Source: Cordilura impudica (taxonomy: Eukaryota; Arthropoda; Insecta; Diptera; Scathophagidae). Taken from it: a DNA stretch of 64,000 nucleotides. The notes under the pieces were generated by a model. It did no database searches and was not told where the DNA came from. It saw nothing but the letters and a program-made list of their open reading frames with translations. Position 1 is the first letter of the stretch; each line of letters starts with the position of its first letter. The stretch covers positions 165,202,461 through 165,266,460 of the forward strand of contig OY821521.1 in assembly GCA_963682025.1 (NCBI GenBank), read 5' to 3'. Shown piece by piece: positions 1 through 12,620 of the stretch. The position numbers were made by a program, and so were the translations under genes.

Positions 1-352
1 TGAAGCAAAACAGCTGTCTTCGTATAATCGAAATTCTGTCTCCCATATTATTCTTCTCCCCGCCTGTTTAGAATAGGAGGATTTATTCTCGGGAAAAATG
101 AATTCCCCGGGAACTCATTTCCCTGGGAATATTTAGAATTGGGCTGAATATTCTTTTTTATTTTCTTTCATATTTTTCATAACCAAAATATATATTAGTA
201 AAAAAATAAATGTCTAAAATAACAATAAATGCAAAAATGATGTGTAGGTCAATTTGACTCGCTGTAACATTTAGGTTTAATTCCAAAAGAGTTCAAAATT
301 ATATGTTCTATTATAAAATATAAAATTTACAAATTGCCACAATACAAGAAAA
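1..352. other. AT-rich DNA, nothing recognised
   Basis: I see no coding potential, terminal repeat or tandem structure here beyond general AT richness. Confidence 0.5.
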
Positions 353-868
353 AAATTAAAACTTTTAAAGTAATTATTTCATATATTTTATCTCTGGAAC
401 TTAGACCTTTGACCTTCAAATTTTCAGCATATGCTTTTTTGACCAAGTGTCACCAAATTCACAAACGTACAATCCGCTATGATCCTAATGTATATAGATA
501 GATATGTTGTATGTAGTTTAGTTTTTCTCTGAATTTATAATATATATTTTGTGTCCAAAATAAATCTCAGGAATAGAGAATAATAAGTATATGACAGTAC
601 AATATTAAAAAAATTAAAACTTTTAAAATAATTATTTCATATATTTTATCTCTGGAACTTAGACCTTTGACCTTCAAATTTTCAGCATATGCTTTTTTGA
701 CCAAGTGTCACCAAATTCACAAACGTACAACCCGCTATGATCCTAATGTATATAGATAGATATGTTGTATGTAGTTTAGTTTTTCTCTGAATTTATAATA
801 TATATTTTGTGTCCAAAATAAATCTCAGGAATAGAGAATAATAAGTATATGACAGTACAATATTAAAT
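353..868. repeat. Tandem duplication, two copies of 258 bp
   Basis: Two almost identical head-to-tail units (353-610 and 611-868) both run from AAATTAAAACTTTTAAA to GACAGTACAATATTAAA. They differ by only a few bases (for example AATCCGC against AACCCGC), so the duplication is recent. No ORF or terminal repeat is associated with it. Confidence 0.9.
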
Positions 869-1463
869 AACATTAAATATAATTCATTAATTTTTTTTAT
901 TGAATTTCCAATACGTATTTTTTTTTAAATTGGTATGTAGGCAACATTGTTTTTATCCCTTTTCTTAAATTCCCTTCAATGATTCTTCTTAACATTAGTT
1001 CTATTTTAATATTGAGTGGAATCGGTCGTGATTCGGAAAAGTCGCACGTAAAATTTAGTGAAAGTAATAATTAAAAAATGACAAATCATATATTGATATA
1101 TTGATTGATACGTTGTAATATATTCTAATAAAAAATAAAAAAATATAAGCGCTATATGAAGAAAAGAAAAGTTAAAATTAATAAAATATATAAAACAAGT
1201 GTCAAATTTAGCAAATAAAAAAAATGAAGCATTAAAGTTGTTGTTGTTTTTAAAATTCTTTTCATAATTTGCTTTTCGTTTGCTTCATTGATAAATAAAA
1301 TTCAAGCTAGTGAAAAAAGAGGAATAGAGAAATCTCTCTCTCACTCTCCTCTGTCACTTTTAGTAAAAAGAATGTAAAGTAAATATCAATGAAAGTAAAA
1401 GTGGAGATATTTTTTAGCTTTGATTAAAAAAAAATAACAACAACATTGAGTTGTTGTAAAAAG
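869..1463. other. AT-rich DNA, nothing recognised
   Basis: No ORF, repeat or terminal structure is evident. A short pyrimidine-rich patch (TCTCTCTCTCACTCTCC) occurs near 1333. Confidence 0.4.
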
Positions 1464-1703
1464 TATAAATGGAAAAAATTACGCATGTGCAAATGTGTTT
1501 TAATAGTTTAAATTCAAGACATAGAAAAAATATTAGTAAATGAGTGCTGTAAATAAAGTGATTCAGAGCAATTGTTATAGTGCAAAAAAGTGTTTTTTTT
1601 AAATATACAAATTATAATCGGTTCGTGCGTTAAAAATAAATTTTAGAGACGATAATACCAGTAATAATATCAATATATCAGTATAGCCGATTGTTAAGAG
1701 GGT
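1464..1703 (+). promoter_or_regulatory. Candidate TATA box, non-coding 5' exon and splice donor
   Basis: TATAAAT lies at 1464-1470. It is followed by about 200 bp with the texture of a fly 5' UTR (short stretches such as AAATAAAGTG and GTGCAAAAAAGTG, no long ORF). A strong splice-donor match, G|GTGAGTG, follows with its GT at 1702-1703. If real, this would be the non-coding first exon of a host gene whose first intron fills much of the window. No homology supports it, and the TATA match is unremarkable in such AT-rich DNA. Confidence 0.22.
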
Positions 1704-1789
1704 GAGTGTTTTTTGTATTTAATTTACAATGACAATGCAATGGACACATTTAACAAAATATATGTAAACATTAGAAACCTTTACTATAC

Positions 1790-3230
1790 AATAATTGAAA
1801 ATTTTCCCTCTATTTTTATTTCAATATTTTGTTGGACAACTTTTATAATATTAATTATGCTAATTAAGATCTGGTGACTGGGCTGGCCAGTCCAAAACAC
1901 TAACTGATTAGCCATTCGATTACAAGTGTGAAGGTGTGTTTTGGGCAGCGATGGTAACTTTTTGAAAGCAAGAACCGCCAAACATTACCCCAAAAAGCGC
2001 TGTAAATTTATATGAAAGTAAAAGCGCTAAAAAGCGCTAAACATGTTGTCTAATTTTGTGTTGTAAAATTTGATGGAAATTTAGATCTTAACTTGTAAAT
2101 AAGAGTTTTCTGAACTCAATTATCTTTTGTTTATTAATTCTTTTTCCGATTTTTCAATATTATTGTCAAAAGAGGCCTTTTCAGAATCAAAATTTAAACA
2201 GCATATTTCAATAAGTACGAGATCGATCTCATCCCTCAAATACTTAAACAAATCAACGCGTAAATGCAATTATATTTTTTGTTAAATTTTTTAATATCCG
2301 ATATAAGTCATTGAAAAGTTTCGTGTGGTCCGCATTTTGGATTTCGAATTCCAGATTTACTATTTGAAAGAACGTTATATAAGTACAGTTTTTGGAATCG
2401 TTTTTTCATTTATCTGGTTGGCTGGTGCTAACATCAGTGTATCGGAATCTTTGATAATCAACTTACATATCTCGTTACATAATTTTTGTCTTACTGACGA
2501 ATAAGAGAACCAATAATGAGTGTTTTTGGCTATAAAGTTTAAATTTGTAGAGAAGCTATTTAAATAAAAATATAAAAAATATAAAGGCCCTAAAAAGAAA
2601 AAACCAAAAGCGCCTGTATTCCATTTCAGTTATAGTATATCTTACTAGATGAATTGAACCCATTACTTGGCCCGAAAAGCAGGCCCATACCGTAATGTTG
2701 GCACCGCCAAACACTTCTTTTTGTATATTTTGGGTCTAGTCTTTTTCCCTTTGATCGTTGTACAAACGTTCTTTCATCATGGCCTCTTAAATAAAATTTG
2801 GATTCATCTGAACACGGAACAGTATTCCAATTCCGTCTTACCCAGTTAATGTGTTCTTCAGCAATATTTATGCCAGACGATTTTTCTTTGATATCAGTAG
2901 TTTCATCATAGGTCGATTATAACCGAGATCAGCCTCAATTGTGCGTTGGGATCAGTTTGAGCATATATTTTTAGTTTCAGATTGTTAGTGCTAGGTAGCA
3001 TCTTGCTATTAAATTATCCTGTCTTTGTCTGATTATACGGGGCCTGCTGCCTAAATTCTGAGCCGTCATCATACCCCTTTCACGATGTTTCTTGATAATT
3101 ATTGAAATTATGGATTTATTCAGAAAATATTTCCCAAAAATTTTCTTTTGCTTGATAGCAGCAGTAAAATCATGTATTATTCTGTTTTTTAATGCTTCAC
3201 AAAACTTTATTCTTGCCTTTTAATTAATTA
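1790..3230 (-). pseudogene. Tc1-like transposase relic, interrupted
   Basis: Read on the minus strand, 3230 to about 2610 gives degenerate Tc1-family pieces. First comes a helix-turn-helix-like stretch ending in SRPRIIRQRQDNLIARC, then HINWVRRNWNTV, then the first catalytic block CSDESKFYLRGHDERTFVQR, then a GMGLLF-type strand. The C-terminal part resumes at about 1990-1790 with WPAQSPDLN, the third catalytic-region motif (usually followed by PIEN). Stops and frameshifts occur throughout, so the gene is dead. The two halves are separated by about 600 bp where the family would normally have only a few dozen residues, so something inserted there. The N-terminal side abuts the minisatellite that starts near 3240, and no terminal inverted repeats are recognisable. 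Confidence 0.72.
1996..2605. other. Unclassified insertion inside the Tc1-like relic
   Basis: This roughly 600 bp separates the two parts of the Tc1-like transposase. The edges carry similar short sequence (AAAAAGCGCT near 1994 and 2032, AAAAGCGCC near 2607). Minus-strand reading shows short coding-like scraps but no domain I can name. Boundaries are approximate, and no target-site duplication is clear. Confidence 0.35.
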
Positions 3231-3239
3231 AAAAATTTC

Positions 3240-4720
3240 TCAATAATTACTTTTTCTTTAAAAAGGGCCTTCTCTTAAAAGAGCATAATATTTTAAAAAA
3301 TTACCTTTTTTTAAATAATTTTTTAAAAAGTACCCTTTTTTAAAATAACCTTTTCTTAATAAAGAACCTTTTCCTAAAAAGTACTTTTTCTTAAATGAAT
3401 ATATTTTTTTAAAAAGTACTTTTTTTTAAAAGAGTACATTTTCCTAATCTGTATCTTTTTTAGAAAGTACTTTTCCTAAAAAAGTAAATTTCCTTAAAAA
3501 GTGTCCTTTAGTGTCTTAAAAAAGTACCTTTACTTTAAAAAGTAAATTTTCTTTATAAAGTACCTTTTCTTAAAAAGTATCTTTTTTCTGAAAAAAGTAA
3601 TTTTTCTTAGAAAAGTCCCTTTTTGTTAAAAGTACCTTTTTTAAAAAGGTAATTTTTCTTATAAAGGTATCGATAATTAAATATGTACATTTTTCTAAAT
3701 AAGTCAATTTTCTTAAACAAGTTCCTTCTCTTAAAAATGCAAATGTTCTTAAAAAGTACCTTTTCTTAAAAGTACCTTTACTTAAAAAGTACCTTTTCTT
3801 AAAAAGTACCTTTTTTTAAAAAGTACCTTTTCTAAAAAAGTACCTTTTCTTAAAAAGTACCTTTTCTTAAAAAGTTAATTTTCTTAAGTACGACCTTTTC
3901 TTAAAAAGTAAGTTTTCTTAAACTACCTTTTCTTGAAGGAGTGTCTTTATTTAAAAAGTTTCTTTTATTTAAAGAGTGGCATTTCCTAAAACAATAACCT
4001 TTTAATAAAAAAAGTGTTTTTTTAAAGCATTTTCTGTTTTTTTAAATGTATCTTTTCTTAAAAATGTAGTGCCTATTCCTGAAAAATACTCTTTCGTTAA
4101 ACGTACTTTTTCTTAAAAATGCACCTTTTGTTAAAAAAGTAAATTTTCTTAAAAAACTCCCTTTTCTTAAAAAAGTACCTTTTTTAAAAAAAGTACATTT
4201 TCTTAAAAAAGTATCTTCTCTTAAAAAGTACCTTTTCTTAAAAAAGTACATTTTCTTAAAAAAGTACCTTCTCTTCAAATAGTATCATTTCTTAAAAAAG
4301 CACCTTTTTATATAAAAGTAACTTTTCATAAAAACCTACCTTTTTCTAAGAAAAGCGCTCTTAAAAAAGTATCTTCTTTCCTTAAAAAACTACTTTTTTA
4401 ATAAAAAGTAGTTCCTTAAAAAAAACTCTTTCCTAAAAAATTATCTTGTATCAAAAATAATTTTTTCTTACAAAAAGTATCTTTTCTGAAAAAAGTACTT
4501 TTTATTAAGAGGGTACATTTTCTTTAAAAAGTACTTTTTCTTAAAAAAGTACCATTTGTCAGAAAACTTCAAATAAAAGTTTATTTTCTTAAATTACATT
4601 TTCTTCAAAAATTGCCTTTTCCCAAAAAAAAGTACCTTTTCTTAAAAATGTACCTTTTCTTAAAAAAGTTCCTTTTCTTAAAAAGGACCGTTTAAAAAAA
4701 TGTACTTTTTATAAAAAAGT
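3240..4720 (-). repeat. Minisatellite, about 17 bp unit, minus orientation
   Basis: About 1.48 kb of imperfect tandem units reads CTTTTCTTAAAAAGTAC on the plus strand, that is AAGAAAAGGTACTTTTT on the minus strand. Units vary from 15 to 19 bp through A/T run length and substitutions. The most regular stretches are near 3770-3870 and 4130-4270. Small ORFs rich in F, L, R and K in this interval are products of the repeat. The same unit recurs in opposite orientation at 17236-18620. Confidence 0.92.
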
Positions 4721-4723
4721 AAG

Positions 4724-5469
4724 TTCCTTGGATGCATAGAATCTTGGTGGATTCCGAATATATATTTGTTTCAACTAGAGCTTTAAGCGCCTTACAACGA
4801 ACTTGTATCAAAATATAACTAGCAGATTCCAGCGCTCAAAATTCGAGTTCAAATTCTGGGAAATTTTATTTTTTCATTTCATAAAGACCCTAAAGGTATG
4901 CTTCAAAATTCAACTCATTTTAAATGAAGAAATCGAACTCAACACATTAAAACTAACACATTAACAAATTTAATAAACCTACACATAGCATTGTATAATT
5001 TTATGTATGTGTTACTAGCAACTTTAAACGATCATAACTCCAAAAAAATATTCCAGACTTTGAAAATCTGTAAATCTGGATAACAGCTAAAAAAAGTTCC
5101 TTGGATGCATAGAATCTTGGTGGATTCCGAATATATATTTGTTTCAACTAGAGCTTTAAGCGCCTTACAACGAACTTGTATCAAAATATAACTAGCAGAT
5201 TCCAGCGCTCAAAATTCGAGTGCAAATTCTGGGAAATTTTATTTTTCATTTCATAAAGACCCTAAAGGTATGCTTCAAAATTCAACTCATTTTAAATGAA
5301 GAAATCAAACCCAACACATTAAAACTAACACAATAACAAATTTAATAAACCTACACATAGCATTGTATAATTTTATGTATGTGTTAGTAGCAACTTTAAA
5401 CGATCATATCTCCAAAAAAATATTCCGGACTTTGAAAATTTGTAAATCTGGATAACAGCTAAAAAGAAA
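4724..5469. repeat. Tandem duplication, 373 bp unit containing part of a Helitron
   Basis: Units 4724-5096 and 5097-5469 are almost identical. Each has about 95 bp of flank (starting TTCCTTGGATGCATAG) joined at CTAG (4819 and 5192) to a minus-strand Helitron 3' end. Only the second copy continues to the Helitron 5' terminus. The duplication therefore happened after the Helitron inserted and took in the flank plus about 278 bp of it. Confidence 0.9.
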
Positions 5470-5553
5470 TACCTTTCAAATGATAAATTTTTTGTCAAAA
5501 CTATGAAACTTACATCGGTCACAAGAAATCGCCTTGCCTATTAATATTATAGA
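5192..5553 (-). mobile_element. Short non-autonomous Helitron, copy 1
   Basis: On the minus strand the element starts TCTATAATATTAATAGGC (from 5553) and ends GAATCTGCTAG (5192). It has the Helitron hallmarks: 5' TC, 3' CTAG, an A before and a T after, and no target duplication. A small palindrome, CGAATTTTGAG-like, lies just inside the 3' end. It is 362 bp long with no coding capacity. Two further complete copies are at 15189-15556 and 47645-48021. An extra 3' part from tandem duplication lies at 4819-5096. Confidence 0.82.
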
Positions 5554-6896
5554 TAAGAATTAATATCCTTTCTATTGTAAAACTTATCACCAATGTATGC
5601 CGTATTGCATAGAACAATTCATTAGATTTAATAACCGAAATTTGTGAAATTTCCTGTCTTTAGCAAGTGCCTACTTATGTAACTAATATAAAGCCTAAGC
5701 ATTAGTAAACTCTGTTCCTTTGCGTCACAAAACAAATATGTAAATTTAAACAGGACAAAAAAAACTAGTAGTGAAAAACTGAAAATAAAAAGAAATGATT
5801 TAAAGGACAGTGTGGAATAAGGATACTTTTTTTTTAAATAACAATTATGATAATTAAAAAGTTTTATTTTAGCTTAAAATAATGGGTGTAATGATGAAAA
5901 CATATTATCTACCGAACAAATTAATTTTCAGATTTCAAAATGAAACAACCATTTCGCTTATAAAAAGATCTTTAGTTTTTGAAAAGAAGATATAATTTTA
6001 TTAAAAAATGTTTTAAGAAATTCGAGCAAAACACACTGTGCTGCATAAATTCAATTCCACATGCTATCACTTTTTTGTCGCATAATTGCTGGAAGAACTA
6101 AAAAAATATGAATATGAAATGAGCTAGTTTTTGCTTTAAGCTAAAACAGGCTTTAGTTTTTCCGTAATCGCATATTCAAATAACTAGAAAATTTGCCTTA
6201 ACTTATGATTAAATAATTATATGCAAAAAAAAAAACGAAAAAAGAAGCAGAACTTTAAGTAAATAATGAAAATCAAAGAAAAAGTTCTTCAAAATTTAAG
6301 CTAACAGGAAAGTCAACTATAATGCAGTTTAATAAATTTTTGCCTCTACAAAAAAAAAAAAGAAACTTTATAAATTATCTAACATAAATATCAATAATAT
6401 TAAATTTCTGTTTAATTTCAAATGAAAGATTTATTATTTTGGCTGAAATAAGTATTTGAGTTAAAATACCAGTAAACCGGTTTTTATTAATCCCTTATGT
6501 CTCATATTGTATAGATTTGCCGTTGACATAAATTTTCTAAGTGAATCATAAATTTGTATTTGAAATTTATGGCATTAAGTATAAAAATCTGACACTTTTG
6601 TTTGTAATAAATTGCATGTTTGTTTAACATGAAAATCACTATTTTATTTAATGTCCAACCTATCAAGGTAAAAAAAAATTAAAAATAAATTCTACACTTA
6701 ATAGCCAACTGCTCGCTGGAGGGGAAATAATCCTAATATAGAAAATAAAAATTCAGGGTTGAAATATTTTTAGCAAAAAGCTAAACATTATGTTGCTGTA
6801 CTAAATCAAAACTCTTATACTGACTTTACTATCTTATACTAAACAAGCCATTTTATACTAAATTTTTCTATTTATACTAAAACTACCGTCTTAGTA
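5554..6896. other. AT-rich DNA, nothing recognised
   Basis: No ORF of note, no tandem array and no transposon termini were seen. Several A-runs of 8-13 bases are present. Confidence 0.45.
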
Positions 6897-7315
6897 CTAG
6901 CAGAGCCCAGCACTCGAAATTTGACTGCAAATTCTAGGGAATTTTATTTTTTCATAAAATTTTTTTCTTTCAATATTTTTTGATCTATATTTATAAAAAT
7001 TTAAAAATATTTTAAAACATTCATTAAATTGTGAATTTTTAAATAATATTCATAAAATTGTGAATTTTTGAATAATATTCATTAAATTTCGTTATAAATA
7101 TTTGATGAACACACAGAAGAAATATAAATGAGATTCTTAATAAGTAATTTTATACGAGCCTAAAGGTATGCTAATCAATTTCAGGCAATTCAGAATTCAA
7201 TACAGGGCGATTAAGACGTAATCTTTTTTGAAACCATCAATGGACAAGCGATGACTTGTGAATTGGCTAAAATAGAAGAGCATACCTTTAGGCTCTTATA
7301 AAATTATTTATTATA
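6897..7315. mobile_element. Rearranged Helitron fragments with an inverted repeat
   Basis: CTAGCAGAGCCCAGCACTCG at 6897 is a diverged 3' end of the short Helitron family in minus orientation. Further on, arms at about 7141-7170 (TTTTATACGAGCCTAAAGGT) and 7284-7315 (ACCTTTAGGCTCTTATAAAA) are reverse complements of each other, separated by about 110 bp. The second arm, preceded by TTGTGAATTGGCTA, matches the interior of the plus-strand Helitron at 47916-47950. This looks like two Helitron pieces in head-to-head orientation. Confidence 0.55.
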
Positions 7316-7459
7316 AATATTTTATTTTATTTAATTTAATATATTTTTAACAGATGTTAGACATAAATTTTATCATTCTGCACTTCTCCTCGATATGAGC
7401 TATAACTATGCCAAATTTCAAACTCCTCCGTGCGCGCATTTTGGCTAAAAACTGGTCGA

Positions 7460-10400
7460 AAGACATAACTTCACGTATTAATATATAGATATTAAATGTG
7501 CCATGTTATACTTGACTTTCCACTTAATACTCGATATTATCTAGATTTGACTACGACTACCGTCTAATACTAAGTAAGAGTATAGACATCTCATAGTAAA
7601 TGTGCCGTCTTAAACTCGATTACTTTTCAGTACTTGATTCTCTTGGTTCTACTAAAGCCACTGTTTTACATTCAGCCAAAAGTTTTATACTTCATAAACC
7701 AGTTTATAGTTTATACTAAATGTGCCGTCTTATACTCGATTTTTTTCATTACTCGATTTTCTTTCTTCTACTAAAACTATCATCTTATACTCAGCCAAAA
7801 GTGTTGTACTTCATCAGCCATCTTCTACTAAATGTGCTGTTTTATGTTCGATTACTTTACAATATTCGTTTTTCTTCTTCTGTAAAAACTACCATCTTAT
7901 ACCAGTGAAAACTCTTATATTCCGTCTACCATCTTATACTAAATATGGATTCTCATACTGCTTTCTGCTTATACTTTAACTACCGTCTTATACCAAGTCA
8001 AAAATTTTATATTCCATCTAGCTTATTATACTCAGCGTATCATCGTATACTTGATTTACTTTCCAATACTGCATTTTTATTTTCACACTAAAGCTACTTT
8101 CTTATATTAAATCAAATGGCTGATACTACACTTACCATCTTACACTGACTGTATCATCTTATACCCGATCTACCTCTCTAAATTTAGAGTATTTTAGAAA
8201 ACCTGCCATTTAATAATAAATCAAAGGTCTAGTACTCCAATTCAATGTCCCATACTAAGTGTGTAATTTGATACGGGATTTATTTTCGTATACCTGATAT
8301 TCTTTCTCTCCGTTATTTTGTACCACGTCGAAAGTCTTTTATTGCAATCTTATATATGCAATCTTATATATGATTTACTTTCGAACGGTCGGTTTTCCTT
8401 CACATTCCCAATATTTTACTTATACCACTAAAGGTAAAATTATAATACGCCATCTCATTTTTCATAGCATATACTTAATTTACTTTCTAATACTTTCGAT
8501 TTTACTTTTTTCACTAAAGCTATCATCTTATACTAAGTCGAAAGTCTTATTATCCATCTACCGTCTATTATTAATTGTGTCAGCTGATATTTGAATAACA
8601 TTTTGGTACTTGATTTACCTTCACAATCTCTATTATTCTTATTAAACGAAGCCGAAAGTCGTATACTCTCTTTACCATTGTTGTCAAAATTTGCCATCTT
8701 ATACATACTTCATTTACTTGCTTATACTTGATATTTCTTCTTATATGAAAACTACCGTCTATTCCTAAATCAAAATTCTTATACTAAATGTTTCGTCATA
8801 TACTCCATTCATCTTCATACACTAGATTTTTCTTTTGTTTCTTAAACTATGGTCTTACATGAATTCAAAAGACTTATACTCCATCTTCCATCTTATATTT
8901 AATTTGTCATTTTATATTGTATTAACATATTTATGCTGGATTTTATTTATTAGACTCGAGTTTCATTTTTATGCCATAATCACCATCTTATACTTAGTCA
9001 AAAGCCTAATAAAAAGATTTATACGTTCTGATACTAAATTTTCCTTCTTCTACTAAATTTTTTGTCTTACATTAAGATTATACTAAGTTAAAAGTTTTAG
9101 ACTAAGTTAAGAGTCTGAAACTAAGTTAAAACTTTTATACTTCGACTATGATCTTATACACTAAGTCAAAAGTATCAGAAGTTATACTAAACGAGCCATC
9201 TTCTATAGGATTTATATTCTTATACACAATTTTGGTTCTTATACTAAAAATACCATTTTATACTTCGCCAAAAGCCTAATACTAAGCTTTGTACTAACTC
9301 AAAAAATTAAACGACGTCAAAACTCTTATACCAACTTAAATGTATGTATAAGATCATAAGTCTTATACTAAGTAAAAAGTCTTATACTTTGTCATATTAC
9401 AAATGTGTCATCTTATACCTAACTTACCTTTTTATACTCAATTAAATTATATTGTAAATAATGAAATGTCTTACGCTGAGACTATACTAAGTCTTAAACT
9501 AAGTTAAAATTCGTATAGTTTGACTATGGTCTTAAATACTAAATTTACCATTTTATACTGTGTTAACATTCTTATATACGTTTCTACTTCCTATACCAAA
9601 AAAAGGCAGTTTATACTCCGCCCAAAGCCTAATACTAAGTCAAAACTCTTATACTAACTCAAAAAACTTATACTACGTCAAAACCCTTATACCAACTTAA
9701 ATGTGTCGTACAAAGTCAGAAGTGTTATACTAAGAAAAAAGATTATTGTTCGTCTAAAAACTTATAATAAATGTGCCAACTTATACTGTACTTAAGTTCT
9801 TCTATTCGGCTTTCTTGTACTAAATCAATTATGTTATACTAATTCAAATGTGTCTATACTAATTGAAACGCTTTATACTAAGCCAAAGGTTTTATAATAA
9901 GTCATAAGTCTGATACTGAGTCAATAGGCTTAGACTGAGCTAAAAGTCTTATGCTTCATCTAACATATTTTACATTCGATTGGGATTTACATTCTTTTAC
10001 TCGATTTTCCTTCTACTAAGATTATCGTCTTATTCTTAGTCCAGTCTTCTACATACCGTCTCATACAAAATATACCATCCTACTTTCGATTTTCTTTTTT
10101 ACACTAAGCCAAAAATACATTTTATTCTATGTTTTTCTTCCTATACTTTATGTTCCATCTTAAAGCTGAATACTGAGTCAAAGTCTTATCTAAAGTCTAA
10201 AGTCTTCTACCATTTTATAATAACTTATACTGAAATTACTTACATTCTTATACTTCTAATACTAATTTTTTTTTGCCTTACAACCAGCCTATAGCAAGTC
10301 AAAAGTTTTAGACTAAGTTAAGAGTCTGAAACGAAATTAAAAGTTTTATACTTCGACTACGATTTTATACTAAATTTGCCATCTTATTCTGGAATAATAT

Positions 10401-12620
10401 TCTTATACTTGTTTTTCCTTCTTATACCAACATTATCATTTTATACCTGTCTTCAGGTCAAAAGTCTTATACTAAGTAAAAAAAAAACGTCTATGACGTT
10501 AAAACTATTATACTTCGTCTACCATCTTATAGTAAATGTAGTATCTTATACTGAACTTACGTACTTATACACGGTTTTACTTGTTGTACTAAAACAGTTG
10601 CCTTATACCAAATCGAAAGTCCTATACTAAGTCAAAAGTCTTATATTAAGGTGAAGGCCGTTTACTTTCTCTACCGTTTTATAAAAAATGTGCCATCTTA
10701 TACTGGATTTACATTGTTATAAACGATTTTCCTTCTTGTGCTAAAATTACCATTTCATACTTAGGCTAAACCCTAACTCTAAGTTAAAAATCTTATACTT
10801 CTTCATAATTTTACACTAAGTTAAAAATCTATAATATAATATATGTGCCATCTTATATGAACTTACGTTATTATACTCGACTTTCTTTCTTGTACTAAAT
10901 TACAAAGTCAAAAGTTTTATACTAAGTAAAAATAAGGACTAGGATAAACGTATTATACTTCGTCTAACATCTTATACTAAATATGTCATCTTCTATGTAA
11001 ATACTCGATTTTCTTCTTTATACTTAACCAAAAGCATTATACTAAGTCTTATATAAAGTCAAAAAATTATGTGACGTCAATACTTTTATGTTAGCTTTTC
11101 CTTCTTATACCCGATGTTCCTTTTTATACTAAATCAAATTTCTCGTACTTAGTTAAAAGTCTTATAGTCCAATAAATTTTGATATTTGATATTCATTACT
11201 TCAGTAAAACTGCTGCATCTACCATCTGCTAAATGTTGAGTCTTATACGCAGTCAAAAAACAAATGCAACTTCAAAGCTCATATATTAAGTTAATTGTCT
11301 TTTAAGAAATCATAAGTCTTATACTTCGTCTAACATCTAATAAGGAATATGCCATCTTATATAAGATTTATATTTTAATTCTCGATTTTCCTTCTTGTGC
11401 AAAGGATATTGTTTTATACTGTTCCAAAGCCTTATATCCATCTGCCGTATTATACAAAATGTACAATATTAATACTCGATTTTCCTTCTTGTGCAAAGGA
11501 TATTGTTTTATACTGTTCCAAAGTTCTTATATCCATCTGCCTTATTATACAAAATGTACAATATTACCCTCAGCTTTTTTTTTCCAAAAAACTACCGTTT
11601 TATGCTAAGTCAAAAGTCTTATACACCTTATAGTCAAAATTATAAGTAAAAGACATTTTATACATCTTATGCTACTTTTACTTTGTTATATGAGATATTT
11701 TTTTTATGCTTATACGACATAAACTTAGTCAAACGTTTTATATTTAGTCAAAACTCTTACACTAAATCAAATGTTTAATAGATCATCTTTCATCTTATAC
11801 TAAATATAATTATACTCGTTTCACTTGCTTAAGATAGATTTTTCTGTTTATACTAACTCAAAAGCCCTATACTCTATTTAGAAGCTTATTTCTCATACAA
11901 AAAATACCGTCTTATAACAAGTTTAAAACATTCTACATCTTATACTTGACTTTGCTTGCTATATTCGATGTTCTTTCTTACACTAAAACAACAGTCTTAT
12001 ACTAAGTAAGAAGTCTTATACTTAGTCAAAAGTTTTATATTATATCAAATGTTTTATTGTTCGTCTTTCTTTTTATACTAAATACTCATATAACCTCATA
12101 ATACCTATTTTATTTTCTAAGGCTCGAGTTTTCTTCTATTACACAAAATCCTTTTACTCTATTTAACATCTTATAGTAAATGCTCGATTTTCTTATTGAT
12201 TGTCTTTCTTATACAAAAACTACCATCTTATAATAAGCCAAAAAAGTTACACATCTTATAATAGATTTACATTATTATACTCGATATTCTTACTTATACT
12301 AAAGCAACTATTTTATATTAAGATATAAGTCCTATACGTATTCAAAAGTCTTATACTTAGTAAAGAGTCTTGTGCTAGGTCAATTACTCGTTTTAGTTTC
12401 TTACGCTCGATTTTCCTTCTTTTTCTAAAACTCAGGTCTTATACTTATGCAATAATCCTATACTATATTTACCATCATAAATAAAATATGCTATTTAATT
12501 CTCCATTTTATTTTTTATACAAATAATTTTACAAGTCAAAAGTCTTATATCTTATATAAATGACTTACCTTATTAAACTTGAACTTCCTTTTTTAATAAA
12601 AACTATATATTTTTAAATTC
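7460..12620. repeat. 5.1 kb degenerate satellite, CTTATACTAAGTCAAAAGT type
   Basis: The whole interval is built from diverged copies of short phrases in recurring order: ACTAAGTCAAAAGTCTTATA, then CTTCGTCTACCATCTTATAC, then TAAATGTGCCATCTTATAC, then TCGATTTACTTTC, then CTCGATTTTCCTTC, then TACTAAAACTACCATC. The larger unit is roughly 110-130 bp (for example TAAATGTGCCGTC at 7718 and TAAATGTGCTGTT at 7830). Copies are strongly diverged, so the array is old. The many small plus-strand ORFs here (7720-9056, 10376-10630, 11397-11633) are translations of the repeat and not genes. Confidence 0.88.
11381..11568. repeat. Recent local duplication (94 bp) inside the satellite
   Basis: Two near-identical units start with CTCGATTTTCCTTCTTGTGC at 11381 and 11475. 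Their high identity contrasts with the decayed satellite around them and shows that local amplification continued after the array aged. Confidence 0.85.

Noticed and set aside
4042..4278. F/L/R/K-rich minus ORF with a regular 6-residue period
   Set aside because: Product of the 17 bp minisatellite; the same applies to 17569-17796.
3240..4720. CRISPR-like array
   Set aside because: No constant repeat separated by unique spacers; units are contiguous 15-19 bp, in a eukaryotic context.
7720..11633. Several plus ORFs of 60-85 residues rich in L, Y, F and S
   Set aside because: They lie entirely in the TACTAAG satellite, share its phrases and have no domain.
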